13,157 nucleotides of DNA from Pseudomonadota bacterium (GTDB lineage: Bacteria > Pseudomonadota > Gammaproteobacteria > Burkholderiales > Burkholderiaceae_B). Position 1 is the first letter of the stretch. Each line of letters opens with the position of its first letter. The stretch spans positions 1 through 13,157 of the forward strand of contig JAEXOO010000020.1 in the NCBI GenBank assembly GCA_023439305.1. Reading direction: 5' to 3'. Positions 7,432 to 13,157 of the stretch are shown in pieces. The position numbers and the translations under genes were made by a program. A model generated the notes under the pieces. The model did no database searches, had not been told where the DNA came from, and saw only the letters and a program-made list of their open reading frames with translations.

Positions 7432-8496
7432 ATGAATCGTCGTGATCTGTTGCGGGCTTTTGCGGTCCTGCCCGTCCTGGCGCCGCTGGGACGGTTGAGG
7501 GCGCAGCCTGCGGTTGCAGATAATCTGCATCTGACGGTGGCAGGCAGGCTGCCCGACTCCGCCCAGGTGCGCCGGGTGGTGGCGGCAGGACCGCCTGCCT
7601 CGGTGCTGGTTTACTGTCTGGCGCCGCAGGCCTTGGCGGGCTGGCCGTTTCAGTTGGCGCCGCCGGCGCAGGCGCTGCTGCGCCAAGCCGGCTCATCGCT
7701 GCCCTATATCGGCCGCCTGGCCGGACGAGGCAGCACTTTGTCGCCCGAAGGGCTGCTGGCCTTGAAGCCTGATCTGGTGCTGGACATAGGCGATGTGAAT
7801 CCTTACTACGAGTCGGCTGCCCGCTCCATCCAGGAGCAGACCGGCATTCCCTATGTGCTGCTGGGCGGCCGATTGCAGGACAGTCCCGCGCAACTCGAGC
7901 AAGGGAGCGCTTTGCTGGGACAGGCTCAGCGGGGGCAGCAATTGGCGCAGTATGCCCGGGACATCCTGGAAGGGGCCCGGCAGAAGGCGGCGGCGCGCGC
8001 CGGCGGGCTCAAAGCGTATCTGGCGCGCGGCTACGATGGCCTGGAAACCGGCATGGGGCAGTCTATTCATACCGAGGTATTGCGGATGTGCGGGCTGACC
8101 GTCATGGGCGACGCGAGTCAGGACAACCGCCTGGGGCGGGTGTCGCACGAGCAGTTGCTGCTGTGGCAGCCGGATATTCTGTTCGCGCAGGACGAGGCCT
8201 TTTTTCAACTGGCACGTCATCAGGCTCCGTGGAATCGGCTGAAGGCAGTGCGTGAAGGGCGTCTGTATCGTGTTCCAGCCTGGCCCTTCGGCTGGCTGGA
8301 CGGGCCGCCGGGCATTAATCGCCTGGCCGGTCTGATCTGGCTCAGTGCGTTGCTCGATGGCGCTCATGCCGTGCCCGCCATGGAGGCGCAGCTGCAGGAT
8401 TTCCATGACACTTTCTATGGCCTGCGGCTGTCGCAGCACCAGATGCGCAGATTGACCCAAGGTCTGGACCCCAATGGCATCGAGGACGGGGCATGA
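7432..8496 (+). CDS. Periplasmic metal-chelate-type substrate-binding protein (FecB/BtuF superfamily)
   Basis: A 354-residue binding protein of the TroA/FecB-like fold with two lobes joined by a rigid helix. The N-terminus MNRRDLLRAF followed by a hydrophobic stretch resembles a twin-arginine or twin-arginine-like signal, with a likely cut near residue 24 (RLRA-QP). The first lobe carries LSPEGLLALKPDLVLDIG, the usual helix-then-strand motif; the second has a SHEQLLLWQPDILFAQD repeat of the same pattern, PWNRLKAVREGRLYRVP and the unusual WPFGWLDGPP (284-293), likely near the binding cleft. At 354 residues it belongs to the larger members; heme and B12 binders are usually nearer 280. The ATG has a near-perfect AAGGAGGAAGGG site. 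It lies 35 bases after the receptor gene and its stop overlaps the permease start by 4 bases, so it hands ligand from receptor to permease. Iron chelate, molybdate-like oxyanion, nickel or corrinoid are all possible. Confidence 0.9.
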   Translation: MNRRDLLRAFAVLPVLAPLGRLRAQPAVADNLHLTVAGRLPDSAQVRRVVAAGPPASVLVYCLAPQALAGWPFQLAPPAQALLRQAGSSLPYIGRLAGRGSTLSPEGLLALKPDLVLDIGDVNPYYESAARSIQEQTGIPYVLLGGRLQDSPAQLEQGSALLGQAQRGQQLAQYARDILEGARQKAAARAGGLKAYLARGYDGLETGMGQSIHTEVLRMCGLTVMGDASQDNRLGRVSHEQLLLWQPDILFAQDEAFFQLARHQAPWNRLKAVREGRLYRVPAWPFGWLDGPPGINRLAGLIWLSALLDGAHAVPAMEAQLQDFHDTFYGLRLSQHQMRRLTQGLDPNGIEDGA

Positions 8497-9515
8497 TAGA
8501 GCGTTTGCCGTATGGGGTATTGCTGGCAAGCCTGGCGGCGGCGCTGCTGGTTCTGTTGTTTATCGCCTTGGGGCAGGGGGCGTATCCCTTGAGCACCGGT
8601 CAAGTCATGCGCGCGCTGGCGGCGGGGGGGACCGACGATGCGGCGCAGGCGGGACTGAGCGACAGTGCCGTACGAGTCGTGTGGGAGCTGCGCATGCCGC
8701 GCATGATGGCTGCCGTCCTGGTGGGGGCGGCCTTGTCGGCGGCCGGCGCCGCCTACCAGACTATGTTCCGCAATCCCCTGGTGTCGCCCGATATTCTCGG
8801 AGTGTCATCAGGGGCGGGGCTAGGAGCCATCCTGGGTATCTACCTGAACGCCACGCTGCTGGGCGTACAGGCGGCGGCCTTCATAGGTGGGCTGCTGGCC
8901 GTAGGTTGCGTCGTGCTGCTGGCAAAGCTGCTGCGTCAGCATCCGCCTGTGCTGATTCTGGTGTTGGCCGGCATGGCTGTCGCGACCTTGCTGGGTTCGG
9001 GGATTTCCTTGCTCAAGATACTGGCCGACCCGTATTCGCAATTGCCGTCCATGACGTTCTGGTTGCTGGGCGGACTGGGCGCCGTTCGGGGAGGCGAGGT
9101 CTGGCCTGCCTTATTGATGGTGGCAGCCAGTCTGTTGCCTGTCTGCTTGCTGCGTTGGCGCATCAATGTGTTGGCTCTGCAGGATGATGAGGCCCGTTCT
9201 CTGGGCATGCCCGTCTCTGCCTTGCGCGCATTGCTGATTGTATGCGCCACATGGATGACCGCTGTCTGCGTCGCCCTGGCCGGCATCATAGGCTGGGTCG
9301 GTTTATTGATTCCGCATATGGCGCGCTTGCTGGTGGGGCCGGATTTCGCCCGGATGCTGCCGGTGTGTCTGTTGTTGGGGGCGGCTTTTCTGCTGTTGGC
9401 CGATACCTTGGCTCGAAGCATAGGCACCTTGGAGCTGCCGCTGGGCGTACTGACGGCCTTGGTCGGCGCGCCTGGCTTTCTGGTGCTGCTGGCGCGCAGC
9501 GGGAGGCAGCGATGA
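8493..9515 (+). CDS. FecCD-family ABC transporter permease
   Basis: A 340-residue inner-membrane permease of the BtuC/FecCD type, normal length with about ten hydrophobic helices. Family signatures are RMPRMMAAVLVGAALSAAG (67-85), QTMFRNPLVSPDILGVSSGA just after, and the ATPase-coupling region around SLGMPVSALR followed by GWVGLLIPHMARLLVGPD; PLGVLTALVGAPGFLVLL closes the protein. It forms a homodimeric channel that takes ligand from the periplasmic binding protein and is powered by the next gene's ATPase. Start ATGA at 8493 overlaps the binding-protein stop, which implies translational coupling; its own stop overlaps the ATPase start the same way. Confidence 0.95.
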   Translation: MIERLPYGVLLASLAAALLVLLFIALGQGAYPLSTGQVMRALAAGGTDDAAQAGLSDSAVRVVWELRMPRMMAAVLVGAALSAAGAAYQTMFRNPLVSPDILGVSSGAGLGAILGIYLNATLLGVQAAAFIGGLLAVGCVVLLAKLLRQHPPVLILVLAGMAVATLLGSGISLLKILADPYSQLPSMTFWLLGGLGAVRGGEVWPALLMVAASLLPVCLLRWRINVLALQDDEARSLGMPVSALRALLIVCATWMTAVCVALAGIIGWVGLLIPHMARLLVGPDFARMLPVCLLLGAAFLLLADTLARSIGTLELPLGVLTALVGAPGFLVLLARSGRQR

Positions 9516-10279
9516 GCACGTCGGGTGTGCAGGCGGTCGGGCTGTCCGTGGGGTATGGCCGTAAAGTCGTGGCCAGCGGGGTGGATCTGGCCCTTCAGGC
9601 CGGGCAGGTGGTCTGTTTGCTGGGGCCCAATGGCAGCGGAAAATCCACTTTGTTGCGTACCTTGCTGGGCCTGCAGCCGCCGTTGCTGGGGCAGGTTTGG
9701 GTGCAGGGCAGGCCTTTGGAAACCTGGCGACGTACGGAACTGGCCCGCCAGCTAGCGTATGTGCCGCAGGCGCAGGAACCGCCTTTTGCCTTCACCGTGG
9801 AGCAGTGGGCGCTCTTGGGCTGCGCCAGTGAGCTGGCCTGGCACGCTCAGCCGCGAGCGGCGGACCGACAGCGGGTCCGGGCTTGCCTGGACCGGCTGGG
9901 CATTGTCCATCTGGCTCAGGAGCGATTGGACCGGATCAGCGGGGGGGAGCGCCAGCTTACCTTGATTGCGCGCGCCTTGGCCCAGCGCTCTCGTTTCCTG
10001 GTCATGGACGAGCCATCGTCCAGCCTGGATTTTTCCAATCAGTTGCGGGTGCTGGAGCAGATCGCACACTTGCGTTCAGAAGGGCTGGGCGTACTGCTGT
10101 GCACGCATCAGCCTGAACATGCGGCGCGCGTGGCCGATAGAGTGATTCTGTATCGGGATGGGGGGATTCTGGCGCAGGGGGACCCCTGGGATATGTTGAG
10201 TCGGGAGCGCTTGCGCCAGTTGTATGGGTTGCCGGCGCACGCGTTCGAGTTGCCGCCTTGGTATGGACGGGAGCCTTAG
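9512..10279 (+). CDS. ABC transporter ATP-binding protein (FecE/BtuD type)
   Basis: A 255-residue ATPase, the usual length. Visible motifs are Walker A GPNGSGKST (38-46), Q-loop Q86, signature ISGGERQ (142-148, with I and E in place of the common L and Q), Walker B FLVMDEP (162-168, catalytic E167), D-loop SSLD (170-173) and switch H199. All residues needed for ATP hydrolysis are present. The frame is open further upstream inside the permease gene, but the ATG at 9512 has GGGAGG 5 bases upstream and overlaps the permease stop as ATGA, so I start there. It energises the FecCD permease and is the last gene of the operon; a hairpin covers its stop codon. Confidence 0.95.
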   Translation: MSTSGVQAVGLSVGYGRKVVASGVDLALQAGQVVCLLGPNGSGKSTLLRTLLGLQPPLLGQVWVQGRPLETWRRTELARQLAYVPQAQEPPFAFTVEQWALLGCASELAWHAQPRAADRQRVRACLDRLGIVHLAQERLDRISGGERQLTLIARALAQRSRFLVMDEPSSSLDFSNQLRVLEQIAHLRSEGLGVLLCTHQPEHAARVADRVILYRDGGILAQGDPWDMLSRERLRQLYGLPAHAFELPPWYGREP

Positions 10280-10287
10280 GGCTCCCG
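10268..10287. terminator. Hairpin across the ATPase stop codon, probable two-way terminator
   Basis: CGGGAGCC (10268-10275) and GGCTCCCG (10280-10287) make a perfect 8-bp stem with the loop TTAG, which contains the ATPase stop codon. The convergent picR gene ends at 10294, so this 14-base gap must terminate both transcripts. There is no T run on either side, so termination efficiency by this element alone is uncertain. Confidence 0.5.
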
Positions 10288-10293
10288 AGCGAG

Positions 10294-10854
10294 CTACATG
10301 TTCTTGAGCGCCGCGCGGCCGTATTGGTTGTTGTGCTCCACGACGCGGGTCAGCATGGCCATGAAAGTCTGGCGCTGCTTGGCGGTGAGCGGATCCAGCA
10401 GGCGTTCCTGTGCCTGACTCATGCCGGCGCTCAATTCCTGCATGATGGCCAGGCCAGCCTCGGTGATGTAGGTCTGGCGCGAGCGCCGGTCATCCGGGTT
10501 GACGCGCCGTCCCAGCAGCCCTTTTTCTTCCAGGCGACGGATGACGTCGGCCGAGGTCGTGCGATCCAGCCCCAGTTCGTAGCCTATGGTGGTCTGATCC
10601 AGCCAGGGCGAGCCCATCAGGACGGACAGCACGCCGTGCTGCACGGGAGTGATATCGCTTTTGCACTCCTCGTAGAACATGGCGTAGTGGATCTGGTTCA
10701 GGCGGCGGACGAGAAATCCGGGCCGTGACCACAGCTTGCGCCGGAACAGCTCGGCATTTTCTTCTTCTACCGGACCCAGGATTTCGGCTTCGTTCGATTC
10801 CAGTCGTTCTTCTTGCTTTAACTCGGCGTGATTCTTCATGGATAAGTCAGTCAT
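10294..10854 (-). CDS. picR: MarR-family repressor of picolinate degradation (PicR)
   Basis: A 186-residue MarR-type regulator. Helices of the dimer interface flank a winged helix-turn-helix at about residues 68-130: ITPVQHGVLSVL, the recognition segment LGLDRTTSADVIRRLEEKGLL (94-114) and the wing NPDDRRSR (119-126). In the published Alcaligenes faecalis pathway, PicR represses the divergent picC operon and is relieved by a pathway intermediate; its position here, divergent from picC-picD-picE, matches. It also resembles NicR/BpsR, the nicotinate-pathway regulators, so the alternative is a nicotinate regulator, but the PicC neighbour argues for picR. Start choice is uncertain: ATG at 10854 or 10839 (181 residues), both with weak ribosome sites. 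The frame runs on to a TTG at 10932, but that adds 26 residues of non-family sequence. Palindromes in the shared gap suggest autoregulation. Confidence 0.88.
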   Translation of the reverse strand: MTDLSMKNHAELKQEERLESNEAEILGPVEEENAELFRRKLWSRPGFLVRRLNQIHYAMFYEECKSDITPVQHGVLSVLMGSPWLDQTTIGYELGLDRTTSADVIRRLEEKGLLGRRVNPDDRRSRQTYITEAGLAIMQELSAGMSQAQERLLDPLTAKQRQTFMAMLTRVVEHNNQYGRAALKNM

Positions 10855-11049
10855 CAATAGAGTGGCCGCCAGCCTGCCGTCAGCAAGGCGGGAGGCTGGA
10901 AGCGGGACGACCTGCGAAGGGTACGGCTGCAAGGTCGGCGTCTACAAGGAAAGCAGGACTACGCTAGGGCGGGCAGGCACCGGATTTCAGATTTGTATTC
11001 GTTTCCACAAGGTGCTGTCCATGCCCCAAAGTATATGTGATTTCCCGAC

Positions 11050-11078
11050 TTGCTGAAAACAAAAATAATCAGCATACT
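11050..11078 (+). promoter_or_regulatory. Candidate picC promoter
   Basis: TTGCTG (11050-11055) and CATACT (11073-11078) are separated by 17 bases, and the DNA around them is AT-rich. The -10 element lies inside the palindrome at 11068-11081, so a bound repressor would block RNA polymerase. Transcription would begin near 11085, about 60 bases before the GTG start of picC. On the other strand TTGACC (11101-11096) with TATGCT (11076-11071) could serve picR, but its 19-base spacing is poor. Confidence 0.42.
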
Positions 11079-11081
11079 GAT
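11068..11081. promoter_or_regulatory. Probable PicR operator 1
   Basis: ATCAG-CATA-CTGAT is a palindrome with perfect 5-base arms in the picR-picC divergent gap, overlapping the proposed picC -10 element. It fits the TCAG-N4-CT pattern that I recall being reported for DNase I-footprinted PicR sites in Alcaligenes faecalis. Size and symmetry suit a MarR dimer. The palindrome is seen; binding is inferred from family and position. Confidence 0.6.
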
Positions 11082-11095
11082 AGATATTGTTGGGG

Positions 11096-11111
11096 GGTCA
11101 AGCAATTGACC
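11096..11111. promoter_or_regulatory. Probable PicR operator 2
   Basis: GGTCAA-GCAA-TTGACC has perfect 6-base arms around a 4-base centre, the same geometry as the palindrome 29 bases upstream (centre to centre); both contain TCA-N6-TGA. It would lie just downstream of the proposed picC transcription start, a position suited to blocking elongation or initiation. It departs from the TCAG-N4-CT form in its inner bases, so it may be a weaker site. Confidence 0.45.
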
Positions 11112-11144
11112 GTATGTAAATCAATGGTTTAGGGAAAATTTACA

Positions 11145-12116
11145 GTGGAACGTATTAAAAAAATAGCACTGGAGGAGCACTTCAACGCCGTCGGTTTCGA
11201 GGATTACTCGAAGGCCTTCGTCAAGCACATCGACAGTGCCGATGCGCGTGAACTGATGGCTCGCCTGCATGATTTCGACGCGCAGCGCCTAGAGATCATG
11301 GACCGCGCCGGCATCGAATATGCGGTGTTGTCGCAGACCGGTCCCGGCGTTCAGGTGGAGAAGGATGTGTCCGTCGCCATCGAGCGCTCCCGTCAGAACA
11401 ACGACTTCCTGGCCGAGCAGGTCGCTCGTCATCCTGACCGTCTGGGCGGCTTTGCAACACTGCCCATGCAGGACCCGGCTGCCGCCGCACAGGAACTTAC
11501 CCGCGCAGTGCAGGATCTGGGCCTGAAGGGCGCCCTGGTCAATGGCCATACTCATGGCGTGTACTACGACGATCGCGCCTATGATGCATTTTGGGAAACT
11601 GTGCAGAAGCTGGACGTGCCTTTTTACCTGCATCCCTTTGATGCCTACCAGATGCCGCATGCCTATTCGGGCCACCCGGAACTGACCGGCGCGACCTGGG
11701 GCTGGGGCGTGGAAACCGGCACGCACGCCTTGCGCATGCTGTTTGGCGGCGTGTTCGACCGCTGCCCCGAGGTCAAGCTGATCCTGGGTCACATGGGCGA
11801 AGGCCTGCCGTTCCAACGCTGGCGCTACGACAGCCGCTTCGCGGTCTATCCGCATGGTGTCACCCTGAAGCGCAAGCCGTCTGAATACATCGGCAGCAAC
11901 ATTCTGATCACCACCTCGGGCGTCTGCTCCGCGCCGACCTTGATGGGCGCTATCGGTGAAATGGGCGCTGAGGCTGTACTGTTCTCGGTGGATTACCCTT
12001 ACGAGTCCACGGAACTCGCGGCGGACTTCATCGAGGCCGCTCCCATGGATGACAAGACGCGTGAACTGGTCTGCTACGGCAACGCTGCGCGTCTGTTCAA
12101 GCTGGATCGGAGCTGA
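11145..12116 (+). CDS. picC: 3,6-dihydroxypicolinate decarboxylase (PicC)
   Basis: A 323-residue enzyme of the amidohydrolase-2 (ACMSD/gamma-resorcylate decarboxylase) family. It removes the carboxyl group of 3,6-dihydroxypicolinate without oxidation, giving 2,5-dihydroxypyridine in the cytosol. Metal and catalytic residues are in place: E10 and H12 (ALEEHF), H163 (FYLHPF), H216 (LGHMGEG) and D283 (FSVDYPYE). H163 and H216 carry the same numbers as the histidines I recall being reported essential in the Alcaligenes faecalis PicC, a Zn-dependent enzyme; this also supports the GTG start at 11145, which has AGGGA 9 bases upstream. No in-frame ATG upstream escapes a stop. Without the neighbours it could be read as a gamma-resorcylate or similar decarboxylase, but the picD and picE neighbours settle the pathway. 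First gene of the operon, 2 bases before picD, under probable PicR control. Confidence 0.92.
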   Translation: MERIKKIALEEHFNAVGFEDYSKAFVKHIDSADARELMARLHDFDAQRLEIMDRAGIEYAVLSQTGPGVQVEKDVSVAIERSRQNNDFLAEQVARHPDRLGGFATLPMQDPAAAAQELTRAVQDLGLKGALVNGHTHGVYYDDRAYDAFWETVQKLDVPFYLHPFDAYQMPHAYSGHPELTGATWGWGVETGTHALRMLFGGVFDRCPEVKLILGHMGEGLPFQRWRYDSRFAVYPHGVTLKRKPSEYIGSNILITTSGVCSAPTLMGAIGEMGAEAVLFSVDYPYESTELAADFIEAAPMDDKTRELVCYGNAARLFKLDRS

Positions 12117-12118
12117 GC

Positions 12119-12943
12119 ATGAGCCATTATCTGTACGGCGCCAATGTTCATGCCAACGGCATCCGTCAGCATTACCTGCGCTATGGCGGCTCGGGCGATG
12201 GCCGCGATCAGCGCCCGGCCGTGATCATTGTGCCGGGCATTACCAGCCCGGCCGTGACCTGGGGTTTTGTCGGCGAGCAGTTCGGCCAGCATTTCGATAC
12301 CTACGTGCTGGACGTGCGGGGCCGCGGGCTCAGCTCCGCTGCTGAAGGCATGGACTACAGCCTGGACGCACAGGCCGACGATTTGATCGCCCTGGCGCAG
12401 GCGCTGGGCCTGGACCGCTACATGGTGGTCGGTCACTCCATGGGTGCGCGTATCGGTCTGCGGGCTGCGCACAAGAACAGCCAGGGCCTGGATCGTCTGG
12501 TCATGGTGGATCCGCCCGTGTCGGGTCCGGGCCGCCGCGCCTACCCGTCCAAGCTGCCCTGGTATGTGGATTCCATGGCCATGGCTCGCCAGGGCTGCAG
12601 CGCCGAGGACATGCGCGCCTTCTGCCCGACCTGGACCGAAGAGCAGCTGCAACTGCGGGCCCAATGGCTGCATACCTGTCACGAGCCGGCCATTCTGGCC
12701 AGCTTCGAAGGCTTCCATACCGATGATGTGCATGCCGATTTGCCGCATTTGACCGTTCCAGCCTTGCTGATGACGGCCGAGCGCGGCGATGTGGTTCGCG
12801 ACGAGGACGTGGCCGAGATTCAGCAGTTGGCTCCCGGCGTGACGCATGTGCGCGTGCCTGATGCCGGTCACATGATCCCTTGGGACAACGAGGCCGGCTT
12901 CTATGCCGCCTTCGGCGATTTCCTGGGACATCCCCTGGTGTGA
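12119..12943 (+). CDS. picD: N-formylmaleamate deformylase (PicD/NicD-like alpha/beta hydrolase)
   Basis: A 274-residue alpha/beta-hydrolase that cleaves N-formylmaleamate to maleamate and formate. The sequence closely resembles Pseudomonas putida NicD throughout, for example NGIRQHYLRYGG (13-24), VPGITSPAVTWGFV (38-51), LDVRGRGLSS (64-73), PPVSGPGRRAYPSKLPWYVD (132-151) and the C-terminus AAFGDFLGHPLV. The catalytic triad is S107 in GHSMG, D131 in VDPP and H251 in AGHMIPWD, each shifted by the same small offset from NicD. No signal peptide, so it is cytosolic. The start lies 2 bases after the picC stop, implying coupled translation. The same reaction occurs in nicotinate degradation, so by itself the protein would be called nicD; the adjacent picC gives the picD name. 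Confidence 0.92.
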   Translation: MSHYLYGANVHANGIRQHYLRYGGSGDGRDQRPAVIIVPGITSPAVTWGFVGEQFGQHFDTYVLDVRGRGLSSAAEGMDYSLDAQADDLIALAQALGLDRYMVVGHSMGARIGLRAAHKNSQGLDRLVMVDPPVSGPGRRAYPSKLPWYVDSMAMARQGCSAEDMRAFCPTWTEEQLQLRAQWLHTCHEPAILASFEGFHTDDVHADLPHLTVPALLMTAERGDVVRDEDVAEIQQLAPGVTHVRVPDAGHMIPWDNEAGFYAAFGDFLGHPLV

Positions 12944-12949
12944 TGGCGA

Positions 12950-12971
12950 GCGGGCCGCTGCGGCGGCCCGC
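12950..12971 (+). other. Intra-operon hairpin 1 between picD and picE
   Basis: GCGGGCCGC (12950-12958) and GCGGCCCGC (12963-12971) form a perfect 9-bp, almost all-GC stem with loop TGCG, starting 7 bases after the picD stop. No T run follows, so full termination is unlikely. It could protect the upstream mRNA 3' end or dampen read-through into picE. Confidence 0.5.
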
Positions 12972-12990
12972 CTTGACAGTGATAGAGACT

Positions 12991-13009
12991 TCCCGGCCCG
13001 ATGCCGGGA
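12991..13009 (+). other. Intra-operon hairpin 2 just before the picE ribosome site
   Basis: TCCCGGC (12991-12997) and GCCGGGA (13003-13009) form a perfect 7-bp stem with loop CCGAT. It ends 8 bases before the AAGGAGA ribosome site of picE. The T content that follows (TTCTTC) is too weak for a terminator; an effect on mRNA stability or picE translation is more likely. Confidence 0.45.
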
Positions 13010-13030
13010 TTCTTCACAAGGAGAGACAAG

Positions 13031-13157
13031 ATGGCAGTCAGTGATTATCAACTTATCGAAGCCTGGCAGGAAGTGCTGCGCCTGTCCAAGCTGGAAGCGG
13101 GTCAGACGGTGACGCTGCTGACCAGCTCGAGCACGCACCCGCAGACGATGCAGTGCG
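13031..13157 (+). CDS. picE: 2,5-dihydroxypyridine 5,6-dioxygenase, N-terminal part (PicE/NicX-like)
   Basis: Only the first 42 codons are in the window; the gene runs off the right edge. The N-terminus MAVSDYQLIEAWQEVLRLSK followed by a TVTLL strand and a SSTHPQT segment matches the start of NicX from Pseudomonas putida (MPVSNAQLTQMFEHVLKLSR and a similar VAVLKSHYSDPRT). That family opens the ring of 2,5-dihydroxypyridine with O2 and non-heme Fe(II) to give N-formylmaleamate, the substrate of the preceding PicD. The metal-binding residues lie beyond the window. AAGGAGA 6 bases before the ATG fixes the start. Its order after picC and picD matches the known picCDEF operon, where picF (maleamate amidase) should follow. 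Confidence 0.82.
   Translation, partial: MAVSDYQLIEAWQEVLRLSKLEAGQTVTLLTSSSTHPQTMQC

Noticed and set aside
6068..7696. Minus-strand open frame of 542 codons across the TonB-receptor gene
   Set aside because: It has no recognisable domain and is a GC-rich antisense shadow of the receptor and binding-protein genes.
10855..10932. Longer PicR starting at a TTG codon at 10932
   Set aside because: No ribosome site, and the added 26 residues do not resemble MarR N-termini; an ATG at 10854 or 10839 fits better.
12973..12978. Perfect TTGACA -35 hexamer between picD and picE
   Set aside because: No acceptable -10 element at 16-18 bases; the following DNA is the GC-rich second hairpin.
12074..13138. 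Minus-strand open frame of 354 codons across picD
   Set aside because: Antisense to picD and the start of picE, both strongly supported; no family resemblance.
1..13157. Insertion sequences, CRISPR arrays, tRNA or rRNA genes
   Set aside because: No transposase frames, terminal repeats, regularly spaced repeats or tRNA-like cloverleaf sequences were seen on either strand.

Overview
The window looks like a chromosomal segment of a beta-proteobacterium of the family Alcaligenaceae (Alcaligenes, Achromobacter or Bordetella type). The base composition is GC-rich, there is a Bug-family solute receptor of the kind greatly expanded in that family, and the right end carries a picolinate-degradation (pic) gene order that I recognise from Alcaligenes faecalis. 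The species call is inference from gene content, not from a marker gene.

Left block (1-4912): two minus-strand genes, an amidohydrolase of the TrzA/AtzA/deaminase-like group (1058-2545) followed by a Bug periplasmic receptor (44-1027), form a probable operon. It is divergent from a LysR-type regulator (2663-3580), with a palindromic T-N11-A LysR box between them (2605-2619). An AtoE-type short-chain fatty acid transporter (3599-4912, minus) converges on the LysR gene. This block looks like a small uptake-and-hydrolysis module whose substrate cannot be named from sequence.

Middle block (4913-10279): a 435-base gene-free stretch holds a strong plus-strand intrinsic terminator (5230-5255) preceded by another hairpin and a possible promoter, which could be a small RNA or a transcription attenuator. 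Downstream is a four-gene plus-strand operon: TonB-dependent outer-membrane receptor, periplasmic binding protein, FecCD-type permease and ABC ATPase. The last three are joined by 4-base ATGA overlaps. Together they would carry a metal chelate or similar large ligand from outside the cell to the cytoplasm.

Right block (10294-13157): a MarR-type repressor (picR, minus) is divergent from picC, picD and the first 42 codons of picE. The predicted route is 3,6-dihydroxypicolinate to 2,5-dihydroxypyridine (PicC, decarboxylation), then N-formylmaleamate (PicE, ring-opening dioxygenation), then maleamate plus formate (PicD). Two palindromes sharing TCA-N6-TGA lie in the picR-picC gap at and just downstream of a probable picC promoter, as expected for MarR repression. 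The best-supported reading is a picolinate catabolic operon next to a metal-chelate import operon; any functional link between them is hypothesis.
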